Assembly: GCF_000585375.1 (NCBI RefSeq)
Contig: NZ_KK073874.1
Location: 7,847,913-7,911,912 of the forward strand
Origin: Cryptosporangium arvum DSM 44712
Lineage (GTDB): Bacteria; Actinomycetota; Actinomycetes; Mycobacteriales; Cryptosporangiaceae
Reading direction: 5' to 3'
Length of the DNA stretch: 64,000 nucleotides
Part shown: piece by piece, positions 8,846 through 18,352 of the stretch
Numbering within the stretch: the stretch's first letter is position 1
Layout: every line of letters starts with the position of its first letter
Made by a program: the position numbers and the translations under genes
Notes under the pieces: generated by a model
Seen by the model: only the letters and a program-made list of their open reading frames with translations
Told to the model about the DNA's origin: nothing
The model's database searches: none

Positions 8846-9465
8846 CCGGCCGGCACCCCGTTCTCCAGCAGCTCGAACGCGCGCCGGTAGGCACCGGCCG
8901 CCCAGCTCTTGACCTGGTCGAACGGCTCGTCGTCGAGGAGGAGGCGACGCGCCTCGGACAGCACGGCGTTCCGGGCGCCGGCGATCAGCCCGGCGACGAC
9001 GAGCGGGGTCGGGTCGTCGTCGGTGGCCCCGGCCCCGGCCGCGATCGCCCGGGCCAGCGCGGCCTCGGTGCGCCCGGCCAGCTCCCGCTCACGCGCGCGG
9101 AGCGACGGGCTGCTCTCGACCAGCCGGAAGAAGTCCGTCGCGCCGTCCCACAGGCCGGTCGACCAGTCGTCGGTGGCGAGCCCGTCGAGGGTGTGCCGTC
9201 GGATCGCCTCCAGAACGCCCTCGCCCGGCCTGCGGTCGCGGACGATCGCGGCCAGCATGTCTTCCACCACGGCCTGCCGGTCGAAGAACAGGTCTTCTTT
9301 GGTCGGGAAGTAGTTGAAGACCGTGTTGACCGAGACGTCGGCAGCCCGTGCCACCTCGGCGACGGTGACGCCGTCGAAACCGCGCTCGGCGAAAAGGCCC
9401 ATCGCGATGTCGGCGATCAACAACCGGGTCTGCGCTTTCTTGCGCTCACGCAGCGACGTCCCCAT
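8827..9465 (-). CDS. TetR/AcrR-family transcriptional regulator
   Basis: 212 residues. The N-terminal helix-turn-helix (about 12–60) reads GLFAERGFDGVTVAEVARAA then VSVNTVFNYFPTKEDLFFDR, classic TetR. The C-terminal ligand domain is variable and the ligand unknown. The gene is divergent from the ABC exporter starting at 9534, with 68 bp between the starts that contain a repeated motif (9485–9515), so the regulator most likely controls that exporter and itself. The 3' end overlaps the histidine kinase gene by 19 bp on the opposite strand. Confidence 0.92.
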   Translation of the reverse strand: MGTSLRERKKAQTRLLIADIAMGLFAERGFDGVTVAEVARAADVSVNTVFNYFPTKEDLFFDRQAVVEDMLAAIVRDRRPGEGVLEAIRRHTLDGLATDDWSTGLWDGATDFFRLVESSPSLRARERELAGRTEAALARAIAAGAGATDDDPTPLVVAGLIAGARNAVLSEARRLLLDDEPFDQVKSWAAGAYRRAFELLENGVPAGYGSRR

Positions 9466-9484
9466 CCCGCGATCGTATCAACGT

Positions 9485-9515
9485 CAATTTTGGTGTCATT
9501 GCAAATTTGGTGTGA
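9485..9515. promoter_or_regulatory. Candidate TetR operator: imperfect direct repeat
   Basis: Two 14-bp copies, CAATTTTGGTGTCA at 9485–9498 and CAAATTTGGTGTGA at 9502–9515, matching at 12 of 14 positions. They lie in the AT-rich divergent promoter between the TetR gene and the exporter genes. TetR sites are usually inverted rather than direct repeats, so the assignment is tentative. Confidence 0.4.
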
Positions 9516-9533
9516 CTCTGTTTTCATGACCGC

Positions 9534-10241
9534 ATGATGATCTCCGTACAGGGTTTGCGGAAGGACTATCCGGGGCCCGTCACCGCAGTTCACGGGCTCG
9601 ACCTCGAGGTCGGCGCCGGTGAGGTCGTCGGCCTACTGGGCCCGAACGGCGCCGGGAAAACCACCACACTGCGCATGCTGACGACGCTGCTGCGCCCCAC
9701 CGCGGGCACGGCGACGATCGCCGGGGCCGACCTGATCCGCGACCCGGCCGCGGTACGGCGCCGGATCGGCACCGTCGCCCAGGGCGGCAGCACCGATCCG
9801 ACCTGCACGGTGCGCGAGGAACTCGTGCTCCAGGCCCGCCTGCACGGCCTGTCCGGCGCGGCCGCCGGCACCCGCGCCGATGAGTTGCTCGCGCAGTTCG
9901 ACCTCGGCGACGACCGGCCCACCGGCCGGCTCTCCGGCGGCCAGCGCCGACGCCTGGACGTCGCGCTCGGCCTCGTGCACCGCCCGTCGGTGCTCTTCCT
10001 CGACGAACCGAGCACCGGCCTCGACCCACGCAGCCGGGCGACGCTGTGGACCCATCTCCGCCACGCCGACGCGACGATCGTCCTCAGTACCCACTACCTG
10101 GACGAGGCCGACGCCCTGTGCGACCGGGTGGTCGTCATCGACGCGGGGCGGGTCGTTGCCGACGGCACCCCCGAGGCGCTCAAACGGGAGGTCGGCGAGA
10201 ACTCGACGCTCGACGACGTGTTCCTGGCGCTGACGGCATGA
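9534..10241 (+). CDS. ABC-2 exporter ATP-binding protein (DrrA-like, short)
   Basis: 235-residue ATPase of a drug or lipid exporter. Walker [10 protein letters not shown] at about 36–44, signature [14 protein letters not shown], Walker [13 protein letters not shown], then the H-loop STHY. It resembles daunorubicin-resistance DrrA ATPases but lacks their long C-terminal extension; it ends shortly after the characteristic [11 protein letters not shown]. The start is ATG 9534 or 9537; neither has a ribosome site, so it may be translated from a nearly leaderless transcript. It overlaps the permease gene by 4 bp (ATGA). The divergent TetR gene is the likely regulator. Substrate unknown. Confidence 0.93.
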   Translation: MMISVQGLRKDYPGPVTAVHGLDLEVGAGEVVGLLGPNGAGKTTTLRMLTTLLRPTAGTATIAGADLIRDPAAVRRRIGTVAQGGSTDPTCTVREELVLQARLHGLSGAAAGTRADELLAQFDLGDDRPTGRLSGGQRRRLDVALGLVHRPSVLFLDEPSTGLDPRSRATLWTHLRHADATIVLSTHYLDEADALCDRVVVIDAGRVVADGTPEALKREVGENSTLDDVFLALTA

Positions 10242-10984
10242 GCGGGCGCGGGCGCGAGGTCCGGCTGGCGCAGTCGACCTGGGTGATCTTCGAGCGGTAT
10301 CTGCGCCAGACCTTGCGTACGAAGATCGGGGTGGCGCTCGGCGTGCTGCAGCCGATGCTCTACCTGCTGTTCTTCGCCCCGCTGCTGGACTCGTGGCCGG
10401 TGTCGGTGCCCGGTCTGCTCGTCCAGCTGGTTCTGCTGTCGGCCGGGCTGGCCGGTTTCGGGATCATCTTCGACAAGCGGTTCGGCGTCCTCGACCGGAT
10501 GCGGGCGACCCCGGCTCCCCGGCTCGCGCTGCTGCTGGGCCGCGTCCTGCGCGACGTCGTGGTCCTGCTCGTCCAGGCCGGGCTGATCGTCCTGGTCGGG
10601 TTCGCACTCGGGCTCCGGGTGCCGGTGGCCGGCGTCGCGCTGACGTTGTTGTTGCTGGTGCCGCTGGCCGGCGGGGTGGCCGCGGCGTCGTACGCCGTGG
10701 CGCTGCGGCCGGGGGCGGACGAGCTGTTCGCTCCGCTGATGAGCACGGTCGTGGTGCCGCTGACCCTGCTCTCGGGCGCGTTCCTCCCGATGACGCTCGG
10801 CCCGCGCTGGCTCGACGTGCTCTCCCGCCTCGACCCGTTCCGGTACCCGGTCGACGCACTGCGCGAGCTCTTCGCCGGGCGCTACACCAGCGGCCCCGTG
10901 CTGCTCGGCACCGCGCTGACCCTGGCGATCGCGGTGGGGGCGACCACCCTCGGGGTGCGCGCGTTCCGCTCCGACCCATCCTGA
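10238..10984 (+). CDS. ABC-2 exporter permease (DrrB-like)
   Basis: 248 residues with about six predicted membrane helices. The N-terminal region ([20 protein letters not shown]) and the central [32 protein letters not shown] match the ABC-2 permease family of DrrB type. The C-terminal half has the usual LLSGAFLPM loop and a final hydrophobic segment. The start overlaps the stop of the ATPase gene (ATGA at 10238–10241), so the two are translationally coupled and form one transporter. The next ABC pair begins 45 bp downstream on the same strand and is a different type, so this may be a four-gene export operon. Confidence 0.92.
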   Translation: MSGRGREVRLAQSTWVIFERYLRQTLRTKIGVALGVLQPMLYLLFFAPLLDSWPVSVPGLLVQLVLLSAGLAGFGIIFDKRFGVLDRMRATPAPRLALLLGRVLRDVVVLLVQAGLIVLVGFALGLRVPVAGVALTLLLLVPLAGGVAAASYAVALRPGADELFAPLMSTVVVPLTLLSGAFLPMTLGPRWLDVLSRLDPFRYPVDALRELFAGRYTSGPVLLGTALTLAIAVGATTLGVRAFRSDPS

Positions 10985-11028
10985 AAACTCCCTCGAATTC
11001 TGTCGGAGGGCAGATCTACCGTGTAGCG

Positions 11029-11940
11029 GTGCCTGTGGTGAATGCAATCGAAATGTCCGGCGTCGTCAAACGATTCGGGGCGGTGACCGCGGTCAACGGG
11101 CTCGATCTCACCGTGCCCGCCGGCATCTGCCTCGGGCTGCTCGGCCCCAACGGAGCCGGCAAATCCACCACGATGCGAATGCTCACCGGTCAGGCCCGTC
11201 TCGACGAGGGTGACATCCGGGTCCTCGGCTACCGGATCCCGTCCGAGTCCAAACACGCTCGAGCGCAGATGGGCCTCGTCCCGCAGCTCGACAACCTCGA
11301 CACCGAGCTCACCGCGCGGGAGAACCTGTCGGTGTTCGCCCGGCTCTACCGTGTTCCGCGGGCGGAGCGCCGGGCCGCCGTCGATGCGGCGCTCGCGATC
11401 GGGCAGCTCGCCGACCGCGCCGACACGAAGGTCGGCGAGCTCTCCGGCGGCATGCGGCGCCGTCTGCTGATCGCGCGCGGGCTGGTCCACCGCCCGCGGC
11501 TGGTCCTGCTCGACGAGCCGACGGTGGGGCTCGACCCCCAGGTGCGTCAGGAACTCTGGGGCCTCATCGACCGGCTGCGACGCGACGGCACCACGGTGCT
11601 GATGTCCACGCACTACATCGAGGAGGCCGAGCGTCTGGCCGATGCGGTGGCGGTGGTCAGCAAAGGGCGGGTGATCGCCAGGGGCACCCCGGCGGAGTTG
11701 CTCGCCGGTCACGCGGGGCAGTCTGCCGTCGAGTACGCCGGCCCTCCCGACCGGCTCAGCGAGGTCGAACGCATCGCCGCTGCCGCCGGGATGTCCACCC
11801 GGCGCACCGGGCCCAGCGTCTCGATCCTGCGCGCGGAGGACATGCCGCCGTCGGTGGCCGCCGCGCTCGGGCCCGGCACCGCGCGTCCGGCCAATCTCGA
11901 AGACGTCTTCGTCACGCTCACCGGGGAGTACGTCGCATGA
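11029..11940 (+). CDS. ABC-2 exporter ATP-binding protein (NodI/DrrA-like)
   Basis: About 303-residue ATPase. Walker [11 protein letters not shown]-loop LVPQLDNLD, signature [16 protein letters not shown], Walker [14 protein letters not shown] and H-loop STHY are all intact. A C-terminal domain of about 75 residues follows and ends with the [13 protein letters not shown] motif of NodI/Drr ATPases; [14 protein letters not shown] is especially NodI-like. The start is unsure: GTG at 11029, 11035 and 11038 and ATG 11053 are all in frame. GGAGGG at 11005–11010 lies 18 bp from the first, which is long. Its stop overlaps the permease start by 4 bp. The exported substrate is unknown. Confidence 0.92.
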   Translation: MPVVNAIEMSGVVKRFGAVTAVNGLDLTVPAGICLGLLGPNGAGKSTTMRMLTGQARLDEGDIRVLGYRIPSESKHARAQMGLVPQLDNLDTELTARENLSVFARLYRVPRAERRAAVDAALAIGQLADRADTKVGELSGGMRRRLLIARGLVHRPRLVLLDEPTVGLDPQVRQELWGLIDRLRRDGTTVLMSTHYIEEAERLADAVAVVSKGRVIARGTPAELLAGHAGQSAVEYAGPPDRLSEVERIAAAAGMSTRRTGPSVSILRAEDMPPSVAAALGPGTARPANLEDVFVTLTGEYVA

Positions 11941-12728
11941 GCTCGCCCGAAAACCAGCGGCTCCGGTTCATCGAGCCGGCCGCACTGGCCGGTGTGGTCG
12001 TGCACGACCTCGCGGTGTTCCGCCGCTACTGGCTCAACGCCACGTTCTCCGCCGTGGTGGAGCCGACGATCTACCTGCTGGCTTTCGGCTTCGGCTTCGG
12101 CTCGCTGGTGTCGGTCGTCGCCGGGTACCGCTACCTCGACTTCCTCGGGACGGGAGTGGTGGGCACCTCGGTGCTCTTCACCTCGGCGTTCGCCGGCATG
12201 TTCCAGACCTTCGTCCGGCGGACGTTCCAGCACACCTACGACGCGATGCTCGCCGCCCCGGTCGACGTGCACGAGCTGGTGACCGGCGAGGCCCTCTGGA
12301 TCGCGACGCGGGCCGGCGTGTACGGCTGCGCGCCGCTCGGCGTCGCGGTGCTGTTCGGGCTGCGCCCGTCGCCGGCGGTCGTGCTCGTACCGCTCGTCGG
12401 GTTCGTCACCGGCCTGGGGTTCTCGCTGTTCGGGATGTGGATGTCGGCCCTGGTTCCCAACATCGACAGCTTCAACTACATCATCTCCGGCGTACTGACC
12501 CCGCTCTTCCTCGTCGCCGGCACATTCTTTCCGTTGGACACGCTGCCGTCCTGGGCGCACACCGTGGCTCAACTCAACCCGCTCTACCACTGCGTCGAAC
12601 TCGTCCGGCACTCGGTCTTCAACCGGCTGGGAGTTAACGATCTAGGGCACCTCGTGGCACTTATGTTTTTCGCTTGCGCCATGTGGGTAGGTGCCGTCTT
12701 TTTCCTTCGCCGGAGGTTGATTGATTGA
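11937..12728 (+). CDS. ABC-2 exporter permease (NodJ-like)
   Basis: 263 residues with about six membrane helices. The segments [70 protein letters not shown] and [12 protein letters not shown] follow the NodJ family closely. In rhizobia NodIJ export lipochitin oligosaccharides; in actinobacteria related pairs have unknown lipid or glycolipid substrates. The gene is translationally coupled to the preceding ATPase (ATGA) and ends the operon, which is closed by a strong hairpin about 65 bp downstream. With the Drr-like pair just upstream, two different exporters lie in tandem. Confidence 0.92.
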   Translation: MSSPENQRLRFIEPAALAGVVVHDLAVFRRYWLNATFSAVVEPTIYLLAFGFGFGSLVSVVAGYRYLDFLGTGVVGTSVLFTSAFAGMFQTFVRRTFQHTYDAMLAAPVDVHELVTGEALWIATRAGVYGCAPLGVAVLFGLRPSPAVVLVPLVGFVTGLGFSLFGMWMSALVPNIDSFNYIISGVLTPLFLVAGTFFPLDTLPSWAHTVAQLNPLYHCVELVRHSVFNRLGVNDLGHLVALMFFACAMWVGAVFFLRRRLID

Positions 12729-12792
12729 AAACGGATCGGGAGGAATAGCCCGCGCACGGGCTCGCTAAACCAGCCGATTCGACGACGCAAAA

Positions 12793-12834
12793 GCGGCCGG
12801 GCCCGCTTCCCCGAAGGGAAGCGGGCCCGGCCGC
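12793..12834. terminator. Strong bidirectional hairpin terminator
   Basis: Perfect 19-bp stem (12793–12811 with 12816–12834) capped by a CGAA tetraloop. It lies between the convergent ends of the NodJ-like permease gene and the small membrane protein gene, with four A residues just before the left arm. Confidence 0.88.
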
Positions 12835-12851
12835 GTGAGTGGTGCTGTGCG

Positions 12852-13145
12852 TCAGCGGGTCAGCGGACGACGACGGCCACCGCTACGGCCGTAGAGCCCG
12901 GCGACCAGGGCGACGCCCACGGCGGCGAGCACGACCTGGACGGCCAGCTCACGCCAGTCGATGCCCGAGGTGGCGGTCGGGATGCCGATCGCCCGAGCGA
13001 GCGCGGTGCCGAGGAAGGCAGCGATGATTCCGACGACGATCGTCAGCCAGATCGGCAGGTGCTGCTTGCCCGGAACGACAAGCCGACCCAGCGCGCCGAC
13101 GATAGCACCGATGATCAGCGCCATAATGATACCGGTGATGGTCAT
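12852..13145 (-). CDS. GlsB/YeaQ/YmgE-family small membrane stress protein
   Basis: 97 residues with three hydrophobic helices. The pattern GIIMALIIGAIVGALGRLVV, a PGKQ turn, then IVVGIIAAFLGTALAR and a last helix before a basic tail (GRSGGRRRPLTR) fits the transglycosylase-associated/GlsB family, which is normally 80–95 residues. These proteins are general-stress membrane proteins of unknown mechanism, often under alternative sigma factors in actinobacteria. A good ribosome site (AAGGGAG) precedes ATG 13145. The roughly 200 bp upstream carry no other gene and presumably its promoter. The strong convergent terminator at 12793–12834 isolates it from the ABC operon. Confidence 0.88.
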   Translation of the reverse strand: MTITGIIMALIIGAIVGALGRLVVPGKQHLPIWLTIVVGIIAAFLGTALARAIGIPTATSGIDWRELAVQVVLAAVGVALVAGLYGRSGGRRRPLTR

Positions 13146-13350
13146 GGCTTCTCCCTTAATAATCCCTGGAGGTTTACTCGCACCCTGTCGGGTTGGCGTT
13201 GACCATCTAATGCCCGGGGTTGCGCGCTCTCACACACCGGCCGAAAGAATTTTTTCGCCGGAAGCCTTTCTGCACGTAAAAGGCTCGGGTCGATTTGGGG
13301 AGCAGCGAAAGGAGGTCGGTAAAGTAACCGACATTCAGGACATTAACGAC

Positions 13351-13968
13351 TTATTGCAAAGACTTGATCATCGTGCGTGCCGTATCGACCGACGAGTCAC
13401 CGACCACGACCACCGTCACGTCCGGCTCGATCAACACGAAGGCGTTCTCTTTGCCCTCGCGTGCGGTGTACCGGGTCCAGCTCTCGCCCTCGATCTGCTC
13501 GACGCCGACCGGCGCACCGCGGTCGATGATGCTGGTGATCAACGAGTCGGCTGCGGCGTTGCTCTGCACGAGCTGCAGGTAACCGTCGTCGGGGATCGCG
13601 TAGCTCACCCGGATCGTGAACCGGCCGCCGGCGGCCGGGTTGTACACGGCCGTGGTCGGCCGCCAGTCGGCGACGCCCTGGGGCTCACGCACCCGGAACG
13701 CCTTCTCCGCCCGCGCGGTGTCGTAGACCCGCGCCGGGTCGACGGCCGGCGCGTCGGACTCCCGGGGCTGGAACAGCGCCACGATCGCGACCAGCGGGAC
13801 GACCAGGATCCCCAGCGCGATGGCCAGGTTCCGGACGGTGGCGTCGGCCCGGGTCGGCTTCGACGGCGGCACGCTCGTACCGGCGTCCGTGCTCATCCCG
13901 ACCGTGACGTGCGTGGGCTCCGGGGCGGTATCCACGATGTCGACGATCGGACGCTCTTCGCTGGCCAT
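13351..13968 (-). CDS. DUF4245 family membrane-anchored protein
   Basis: 205 residues counted from ATG 13968 (an in-frame ATG farther upstream adds an unlikely Gly/Arg-rich leader). The N-terminal 40 residues are acidic and cytoplasmic, a single helix lies at about 46–66, and the rest is an extracytoplasmic domain with conserved segments FRVREPQGVADWRPT and RFTIRVSYAIPDDGYLQLVQ. This matches DUF4245, an actinobacterial family of unknown function. In many actinobacteria it lies divergently beside glpX, as here (167 bp between starts), in the same block as xseAB and fumarase. The tight conservation suggests a shared promoter region rather than a known shared pathway. Confidence 0.9.
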   Translation of the reverse strand: MASEERPIVDIVDTAPEPTHVTVGMSTDAGTSVPPSKPTRADATVRNLAIALGILVVPLVAIVALFQPRESDAPAVDPARVYDTARAEKAFRVREPQGVADWRPTTAVYNPAAGGRFTIRVSYAIPDDGYLQLVQSNAAADSLITSIIDRGAPVGVEQIEGESWTRYTAREGKENAFVLIEPDVTVVVVGDSSVDTARTMIKSLQ

Positions 13969-14135
13969 ACCCCTATCGTCGTACACCCGGGCCGTACCGC
14001 CCACCCGGGGCACGCTGAATCGAAACACCCCGGCCCCTCCCGGTGGCATACGCCACGTACGGCCTCATAGCCCCGGGCACGCGTAGTCCGTTCTGCGAGG
14101 ATGAGGCCCCCGCCGTCCGTTGATGGGAGACATTC

Positions 14136-15161
14136 ATGTCGCTCGACACCCAGCCCCAAGCTCCGGACCGGAACCTCGCGCTCGAGTTGGTCCGAGTCAC
14201 CGAAGCCGCCGCGATGGCCGCCGGACGCTGGGTCGGCCGAGGCGACAAGAACGGCGGAGACGGCGCTGCCGTCGACGCGATGCGCCAGCTGATCAACAGC
14301 GTCTCGATGCGTGGCGTCGTCGTCATCGGCGAAGGCGAGAAGGACAACGCGCCGATGCTCTACAACGGCGAGGAGGTCGGTGACGGCACCGGCCCCGAGG
14401 TCGACGTCGCCGTGGACCCGATCGACGGCACCACGCTGATGGCCAAGGGCATGCCGAACTCGGTCGCCGTGCTGGCCGTCGCCGAGCGTGGTGCGATGTT
14501 CGACCCGTCCGCCGTCTTCTACATGGAGAAGCTCGCGGTCGGCCCGGACGCCGTCGGGGTCATCGACATCAACGCGCCGATCAGCGAGAACATCAAGCGG
14601 GTCGCGAAGGCCAAGCGCACCGGCGTCCGCGACGTGACGGTCTGCATCCTCGACCGTCCGCGCCACGAGAAGCTCGTGCACGAGATCCGCCAGACCGGCG
14701 CCCGTATCCAGTTCATCTCCGACGGCGACGTGGCTGGTGCGATCTCCGCGGCCCGCGAACAGACCGGCGTCGACCTGCTGGTGGGAATCGGTGGCACGCC
14801 GGAGGGCATCATCGCCGCGTGTGCGATGAAGTGCCTGGGCGGCGAGATCCAGGGCAAGCTCTGGCCGCGTGACGACGAGGAGCGCCAGAAGGCCCTCGAC
14901 GCCGGTCACGACCTGGACCGCGTCCTCACCACCGACGATCTCGTCCGCGGCGACAACGTGTTCTTCTGCGCCACCGGCGTCACCGACGGTGAACTCCTGC
15001 GCGGCGTCCACTACCGGCGCGGCGGCGCGACCACCGAGTCGTTGGTCATGAGGTCCCGCAGTGGCACGATCCGGACCGTGGGAAGCTGGCACTCGCTGGA
15101 GAAACTGCGGGCATACTCGCTGATCGACTTCGGACACCGCGGCGACGACGAGGACGAGTGA
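14136..15161 (+). CDS. glpX: Class II fructose-1,6-bisphosphatase
   Basis: 341-residue gluconeogenic phosphatase converting fructose-1,6-bisphosphate to fructose-6-phosphate; in actinobacteria it is usually the only FBPase. Metal- and substrate-binding motifs are intact: [34 protein letters not shown] and [20 protein letters not shown]. The length is normal. ATG 14136 is preceded by a GGGAG site. The gene overlaps the following sugar kinase by 4 bp (GTGA at 15158–15161), which suggests coupled translation. Together with pckG at 30 kb and two fumarases it makes this part of the chromosome rich in gluconeogenic and C4 metabolism genes. Confidence 0.96.
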   Translation: MSLDTQPQAPDRNLALELVRVTEAAAMAAGRWVGRGDKNGGDGAAVDAMRQLINSVSMRGVVVIGEGEKDNAPMLYNGEEVGDGTGPEVDVAVDPIDGTTLMAKGMPNSVAVLAVAERGAMFDPSAVFYMEKLAVGPDAVGVIDINAPISENIKRVAKAKRTGVRDVTVCILDRPRHEKLVHEIRQTGARIQFISDGDVAGAISAAREQTGVDLLVGIGGTPEGIIAACAMKCLGGEIQGKLWPRDDEERQKALDAGHDLDRVLTTDDLVRGDNVFFCATGVTDGELLRGVHYRRGGATTESLVMRSRSGTIRTVGSWHSLEKLRAYSLIDFGHRGDDEDE

Positions 15162-16132
15162 CCACAAACCTGATTACGGTCGTTGGCGAGAACATCATCG
15201 ACCTGGTTCCAGACCAGGGCGACGATGCTCCTTACCACGCGCGCGCCGGTGGCAGCCCGGCCAACATCGCGGTCTCGCTGGCCAAGCTCGGTTCCCGGGC
15301 CGCACTCGCGGCCCGGGTGAGCCGGGACGTCTTCGGTGGGCGCATCCGCACCCGCCTGAGCGAGGCCGGCGTGGACAACCGCTACCTGGTCGACGCGGCC
15401 GAGCCGTCGTCGCTGGCGGTCGTGACGTTCGACGAGGAACGCCGGGCGAGTTACGACTTCTGGCTCAACGGCACGGCCGACTGGCAATGGCGCGACCGCG
15501 ACCTGCCGAACCCGCTCGACGAGGACGTCGTCGCGCTGCACATCGGCTCCCTCGCGGCGTACCTCTCGCCGGGCGCCGAGGCGATCGAGCAGATGATCGC
15601 CCGCGAGGGCTACCGCGGCCGGGTGACGCTCAGCTACGACCCGAACATCCGCCCGACGATCATCGCCGCGCCCGACGGCTCGCTGGACGCCGCCCGGGTG
15701 CGCACCGAGCGCCTGGTGCGCCTGGTCGACGTCGTGAAGGTCAGCGACGAGGACCTGGGCTGGCTCTACCCCGACGCCCCGCCCGAGGACGCGGCCGCCG
15801 AGTGGGCCGAGAAGGGCCCGGCGCTGGTGGTCGTGACCCGCGGCGGGCAGGGCGCGCTCGCGATCGGGCGCTCCGCCACCGTCACCGTGTCCGCGCCGAA
15901 GGTGGACGTCGCCGACACGATCGGGGCCGGTGACTCGTTCGCGGGCGCGCTGCTGCACGCGCTCGGCGTCCGCGGGCTGCTCGGACCGGGAGGAGCCGAT
16001 CGGATCGCCGGACTCGACCCGGAGACGCTGACGGCGATCATCCGCACCGCGACCACGGCAGCCGCGCTGACGTGCACTCGAATCGGCGCGGTTCCGCCCA
16101 CCGCCGAGGAACTCGAGGTCGCGCTCAAGTGA
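15158..16132 (+). CDS. PfkB-family carbohydrate kinase (fructokinase-like)
   Basis: 324 residues. The N-terminal substrate motif [16 protein letters not shown] and the C-terminal ATP/catalytic motif [18 protein letters not shown], with the catalytic Asp of GAGDS, mark the ribokinase/PfkB family; the overall pattern is closest to fructokinases. GTG 15158 overlaps the glpX stop, so the kinase is probably co-translated with the FBPase. A fructokinase supplies fructose-6-phosphate, the same product as GlpX, which makes the pairing metabolically sensible. Substrate specificity cannot be proven from sequence. The 3' end overlaps a convergent TetR gene by 8 bp. Confidence 0.9.
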   Translation: MTTNLITVVGENIIDLVPDQGDDAPYHARAGGSPANIAVSLAKLGSRAALAARVSRDVFGGRIRTRLSEAGVDNRYLVDAAEPSSLAVVTFDEERRASYDFWLNGTADWQWRDRDLPNPLDEDVVALHIGSLAAYLSPGAEAIEQMIAREGYRGRVTLSYDPNIRPTIIAAPDGSLDAARVRTERLVRLVDVVKVSDEDLGWLYPDAPPEDAAAEWAEKGPALVVVTRGGQGALAIGRSATVTVSAPKVDVADTIGAGDSFAGALLHALGVRGLLGPGGADRIAGLDPETLTAIIRTATTAAALTCTRIGAVPPTAEELEVALK

Positions 16133-16823
16133 GCTTGGCGGCCAGACCGTCGAGCATCGTCTCGAGTCCGTAGTCGAACGCGTTCTGATCCGCGCCATCG
16201 TCCACGGCGCTGAACGCCGCCACCAGGCGGGGATACGGCGCCGCGGCAGCGAGGGTGATCGGCTTTAGGCGCTCGTTCCACTCCTCTTCCGTGAGGCCGC
16301 TGCGCGTCAGCGAGGTCAGCCAGGCGGCCTCGCTGACTCCGGCACCGATGATGTAGGCGAGGAGCGCGGACAGCGCCTTCTCGGCTTCGCCGAGTGAGAA
16401 GCCGGCCTTTTCGAAGAGGCCGAGCATGTGGTTGCTCAACCGCATGACGTTGGGGCCCAGATAGGAGAGGCCTACCTGCCCGAGCACCGCGGCGATCCAC
16501 GGATGCCGGGTGACCATCGCCCGCACCGAATGGGCGCAGGCGGTGAGGCCGGCTCGCCACTCCACCTCGAACGAGAACGCGTCGACTTCGCCGTAGACCT
16601 CATCGATGACGAACTCGATCAGCTCGTCTTTGCTCGCCACGTGCCGGTAGAGCGATGTTGCTCCCGCACCGAGCTGTTTGCCCAGGTTACGCATGCTGAG
16701 CGCATCGAGGCCTTCGCTGTCCAGCAGCTTCACCGCTTCGGCGACGATCTGCTGCCGGCTGAGCGTCGGCTGCTCCCGCCCTCGCTTCGGCCGGGCCCAG
16801 ACCGACGGAATCTCGCTCGTCAT
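16125..16823 (-). CDS. TetR-family regulator (TetR class with tetracyclin-repressor-like C-terminus)
   Basis: 232 residues. The DNA-binding part (about 17–70) reads LSRQQIVAEAVKLLDSEGLD, SMRNLGKQLGAGATSLYRHV and SKDELIEFVIDEV, the TetR subfamily that carries a TetR_C-type ligand domain. The C-terminal domain has YLGPNVMRLSNHMLGLFEKAG and other segments typical of that subfamily. It is divergent from the MFS transporter gene at 16889 with 65 bp between starts that contain a palindrome and a direct repeat, so it most likely represses that efflux gene and is relieved by a transported drug-like ligand. Confidence 0.92.
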   Translation of the reverse strand: MTSEIPSVWARPKRGREQPTLSRQQIVAEAVKLLDSEGLDALSMRNLGKQLGAGATSLYRHVASKDELIEFVIDEVYGEVDAFSFEVEWRAGLTACAHSVRAMVTRHPWIAAVLGQVGLSYLGPNVMRLSNHMLGLFEKAGFSLGEAEKALSALLAYIIGAGVSEAAWLTSLTRSGLTEEEWNERLKPITLAAAAPYPRLVAAFSAVDDGADQNAFDYGLETMLDGLAAKLT

Positions 16824-16840
16824 TCCCCCAATCTAGCGCA

Positions 16841-16883
16841 CGCCGTTCGCTATTGATTCGCCGTTCGCACTGTGCGTACAGTG
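16841..16883. promoter_or_regulatory. Candidate TetR operators between regulator and MFS gene
   Basis: Two direct copies of CGCCGTTCGC at 16841–16850 and 16859–16868 (18-bp spacing), followed by an inverted repeat CACTGT-N4-ACAGTG at 16868–16883. The latter ends 5 bp before the MFS start codon, so binding there would block initiation. Inferred from symmetry and position only. Confidence 0.5.
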
Positions 16884-16888
16884 TGCGC

Positions 16889-18343
16889 ATGACGGAGACA
16901 GTGTTCGCACGGCCAACATCGGACCGACGCCGTTGGTGGATTCTGGTAGTGCTGGCTCTCAGCACGCTGGTGCTGATCATCGACAACATGGCGCTCACGG
17001 TGGCGGTGCCGCCGCTGGCCGCGGACCTCGGCGCGAGCGCACCGGACATCCAGTGGGTACTGGACTCCTACCTCCTGGTGTTCGCCGGTCTACTGCTCAC
17101 CTCGGGCAGTCTCGGCGACCGATTCGGCCGCCGACGGGTGATGGTCATCGGTTTGACACTCTTCGGTGCGTCGTCGCTGCTCGCGGCCTTCGCGGCTGAT
17201 CCGACCCAGCTGATAACCGCCCGGGCGGTGATGGGCGTCGGCGGCGCGCTGATCATGCCGAGCACGCTCTCGATCCTCATCACGGTGTTCGACGACACCG
17301 AGCGCCCGAAGGCGATGGCTGTCTGGAGCACGGCCGCAACCGTCGGCTTCGTCGGCGGCCCAGTGGTGGGCGGCGCGTTGATCGCGTGGTTCTGGTGGGG
17401 CGCGGTGTTCCTGATAAACGTGCCGATCACCCTGATCGCGATCGTCGCCGCTCTCGTGCTCATGCCGGAGTCCAAGGGGCCGTGGCGCAAGGCCGACCCG
17501 CTGGGTGCGGCGCTGTCCTCGATCGGGATGACCGCCGTCGTCTGGACGATCATCGAGCTGCCGCACGACACCAACGTGCTCGTACCGCTGACGATCGGCG
17601 TCACGAGCCTGGGCGCCTTTGTGTTCTGGGAGCTGCGCACCCCGTCGCCGATGGTTCCGCTCGGGCTGTTCAAGGCACGCAACTTCAGCGGCGGCAGCCT
17701 CGCGCTGACCCTGTCGCAGGTCGCCAACGGCGGCTTGAGGATCGTCGTCACGCAGTATCTGCAGTTCGTGCTCGGCTACTCGCCGACCCGAGCGGGCCTG
17801 ACGTTCCTCCCCATGGCGATCGGTTCGCTGACCTGCAACTGGCTCGGCGCCACGCTCGGTCAGACGGTGAGCAACCGGTCGCGGGTGGCCATCGGCCTGA
17901 CGCTGTACGCGGCCGCGTTCGGCTGGATGTCGACCTTCTCGCCGGACGCCGGTGTCCTGACCGTGAGCGCGGCGCTGTTGGTGCTGGGCTGCGGTGGCGG
18001 GCTGGCCGTGCCCGCCGCGATCGCGGCCCTGATGGGCACTGTCCCACCGGAGCAGGCCGGTGTCGGGTCCGCGCTGAACGACACCGTCCAGCAGTTGGGG
18101 GCGGCCCTGGGCGTCGCCGCGCTCGGCAGCCTCGTGAGTGGTGCGTTCGTCGCGGCCATGCCCGACGGTTCGCCCACCTCGATCGGTGACGCCGTCCGAG
18201 TGCCCGCCCTCGTCGGTGCGGCTGGAACCGCCTTCACCGACGCGATGTCCACGACCTTCGCCATCAGCGCTGCGGCCGTGCTCGCCGCAGCCGTCCTCGC
18301 ACTCGTCGTGATGCGCGACCAGAAGACCCTCGTCGCACTCTGA
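16889..18343 (+). CDS. MFS drug-efflux transporter (DHA2/EmrB-QacA family)
   Basis: 484 residues counted from ATG 16889 (an in-frame ATG 12 codons earlier overlaps the operator). About 14 membrane helices, as expected for DHA2 proton-driven exporters. The loop 2–3 motif A, GSLGDRFGRRRVM, and the motif-C-like segment STAATVGFVGGPVVGGAL are present, and DIQWVLDSYLLVFAGLLLTSG is typical. Its divergent TetR gene is the likely regulator. The next gene, a beta-lactamase-like hydrolase, starts 9 bp downstream, so the two are probably co-transcribed, which could link export and hydrolysis of the same class of compound. Confidence 0.94.
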   Translation: MTETVFARPTSDRRRWWILVVLALSTLVLIIDNMALTVAVPPLAADLGASAPDIQWVLDSYLLVFAGLLLTSGSLGDRFGRRRVMVIGLTLFGASSLLAAFAADPTQLITARAVMGVGGALIMPSTLSILITVFDDTERPKAMAVWSTAATVGFVGGPVVGGALIAWFWWGAVFLINVPITLIAIVAALVLMPESKGPWRKADPLGAALSSIGMTAVVWTIIELPHDTNVLVPLTIGVTSLGAFVFWELRTPSPMVPLGLFKARNFSGGSLALTLSQVANGGLRIVVTQYLQFVLGYSPTRAGLTFLPMAIGSLTCNWLGATLGQTVSNRSRVAIGLTLYAAAFGWMSTFSPDAGVLTVSAALLVLGCGGGLAVPAAIAALMGTVPPEQAGVGSALNDTVQQLGAALGVAALGSLVSGAFVAAMPDGSPTSIGDAVRVPALVGAAGTAFTDAMSTTFAISAAAVLAAAVLALVVMRDQKTLVAL

Positions 18344-18352
18344 GAGGAAAAC

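Noticed and set aside
13893-15167. 424-codon open frame antisense to glpX
   Set aside because: Shadow composition; the sense strand is a textbook class II FBPase.
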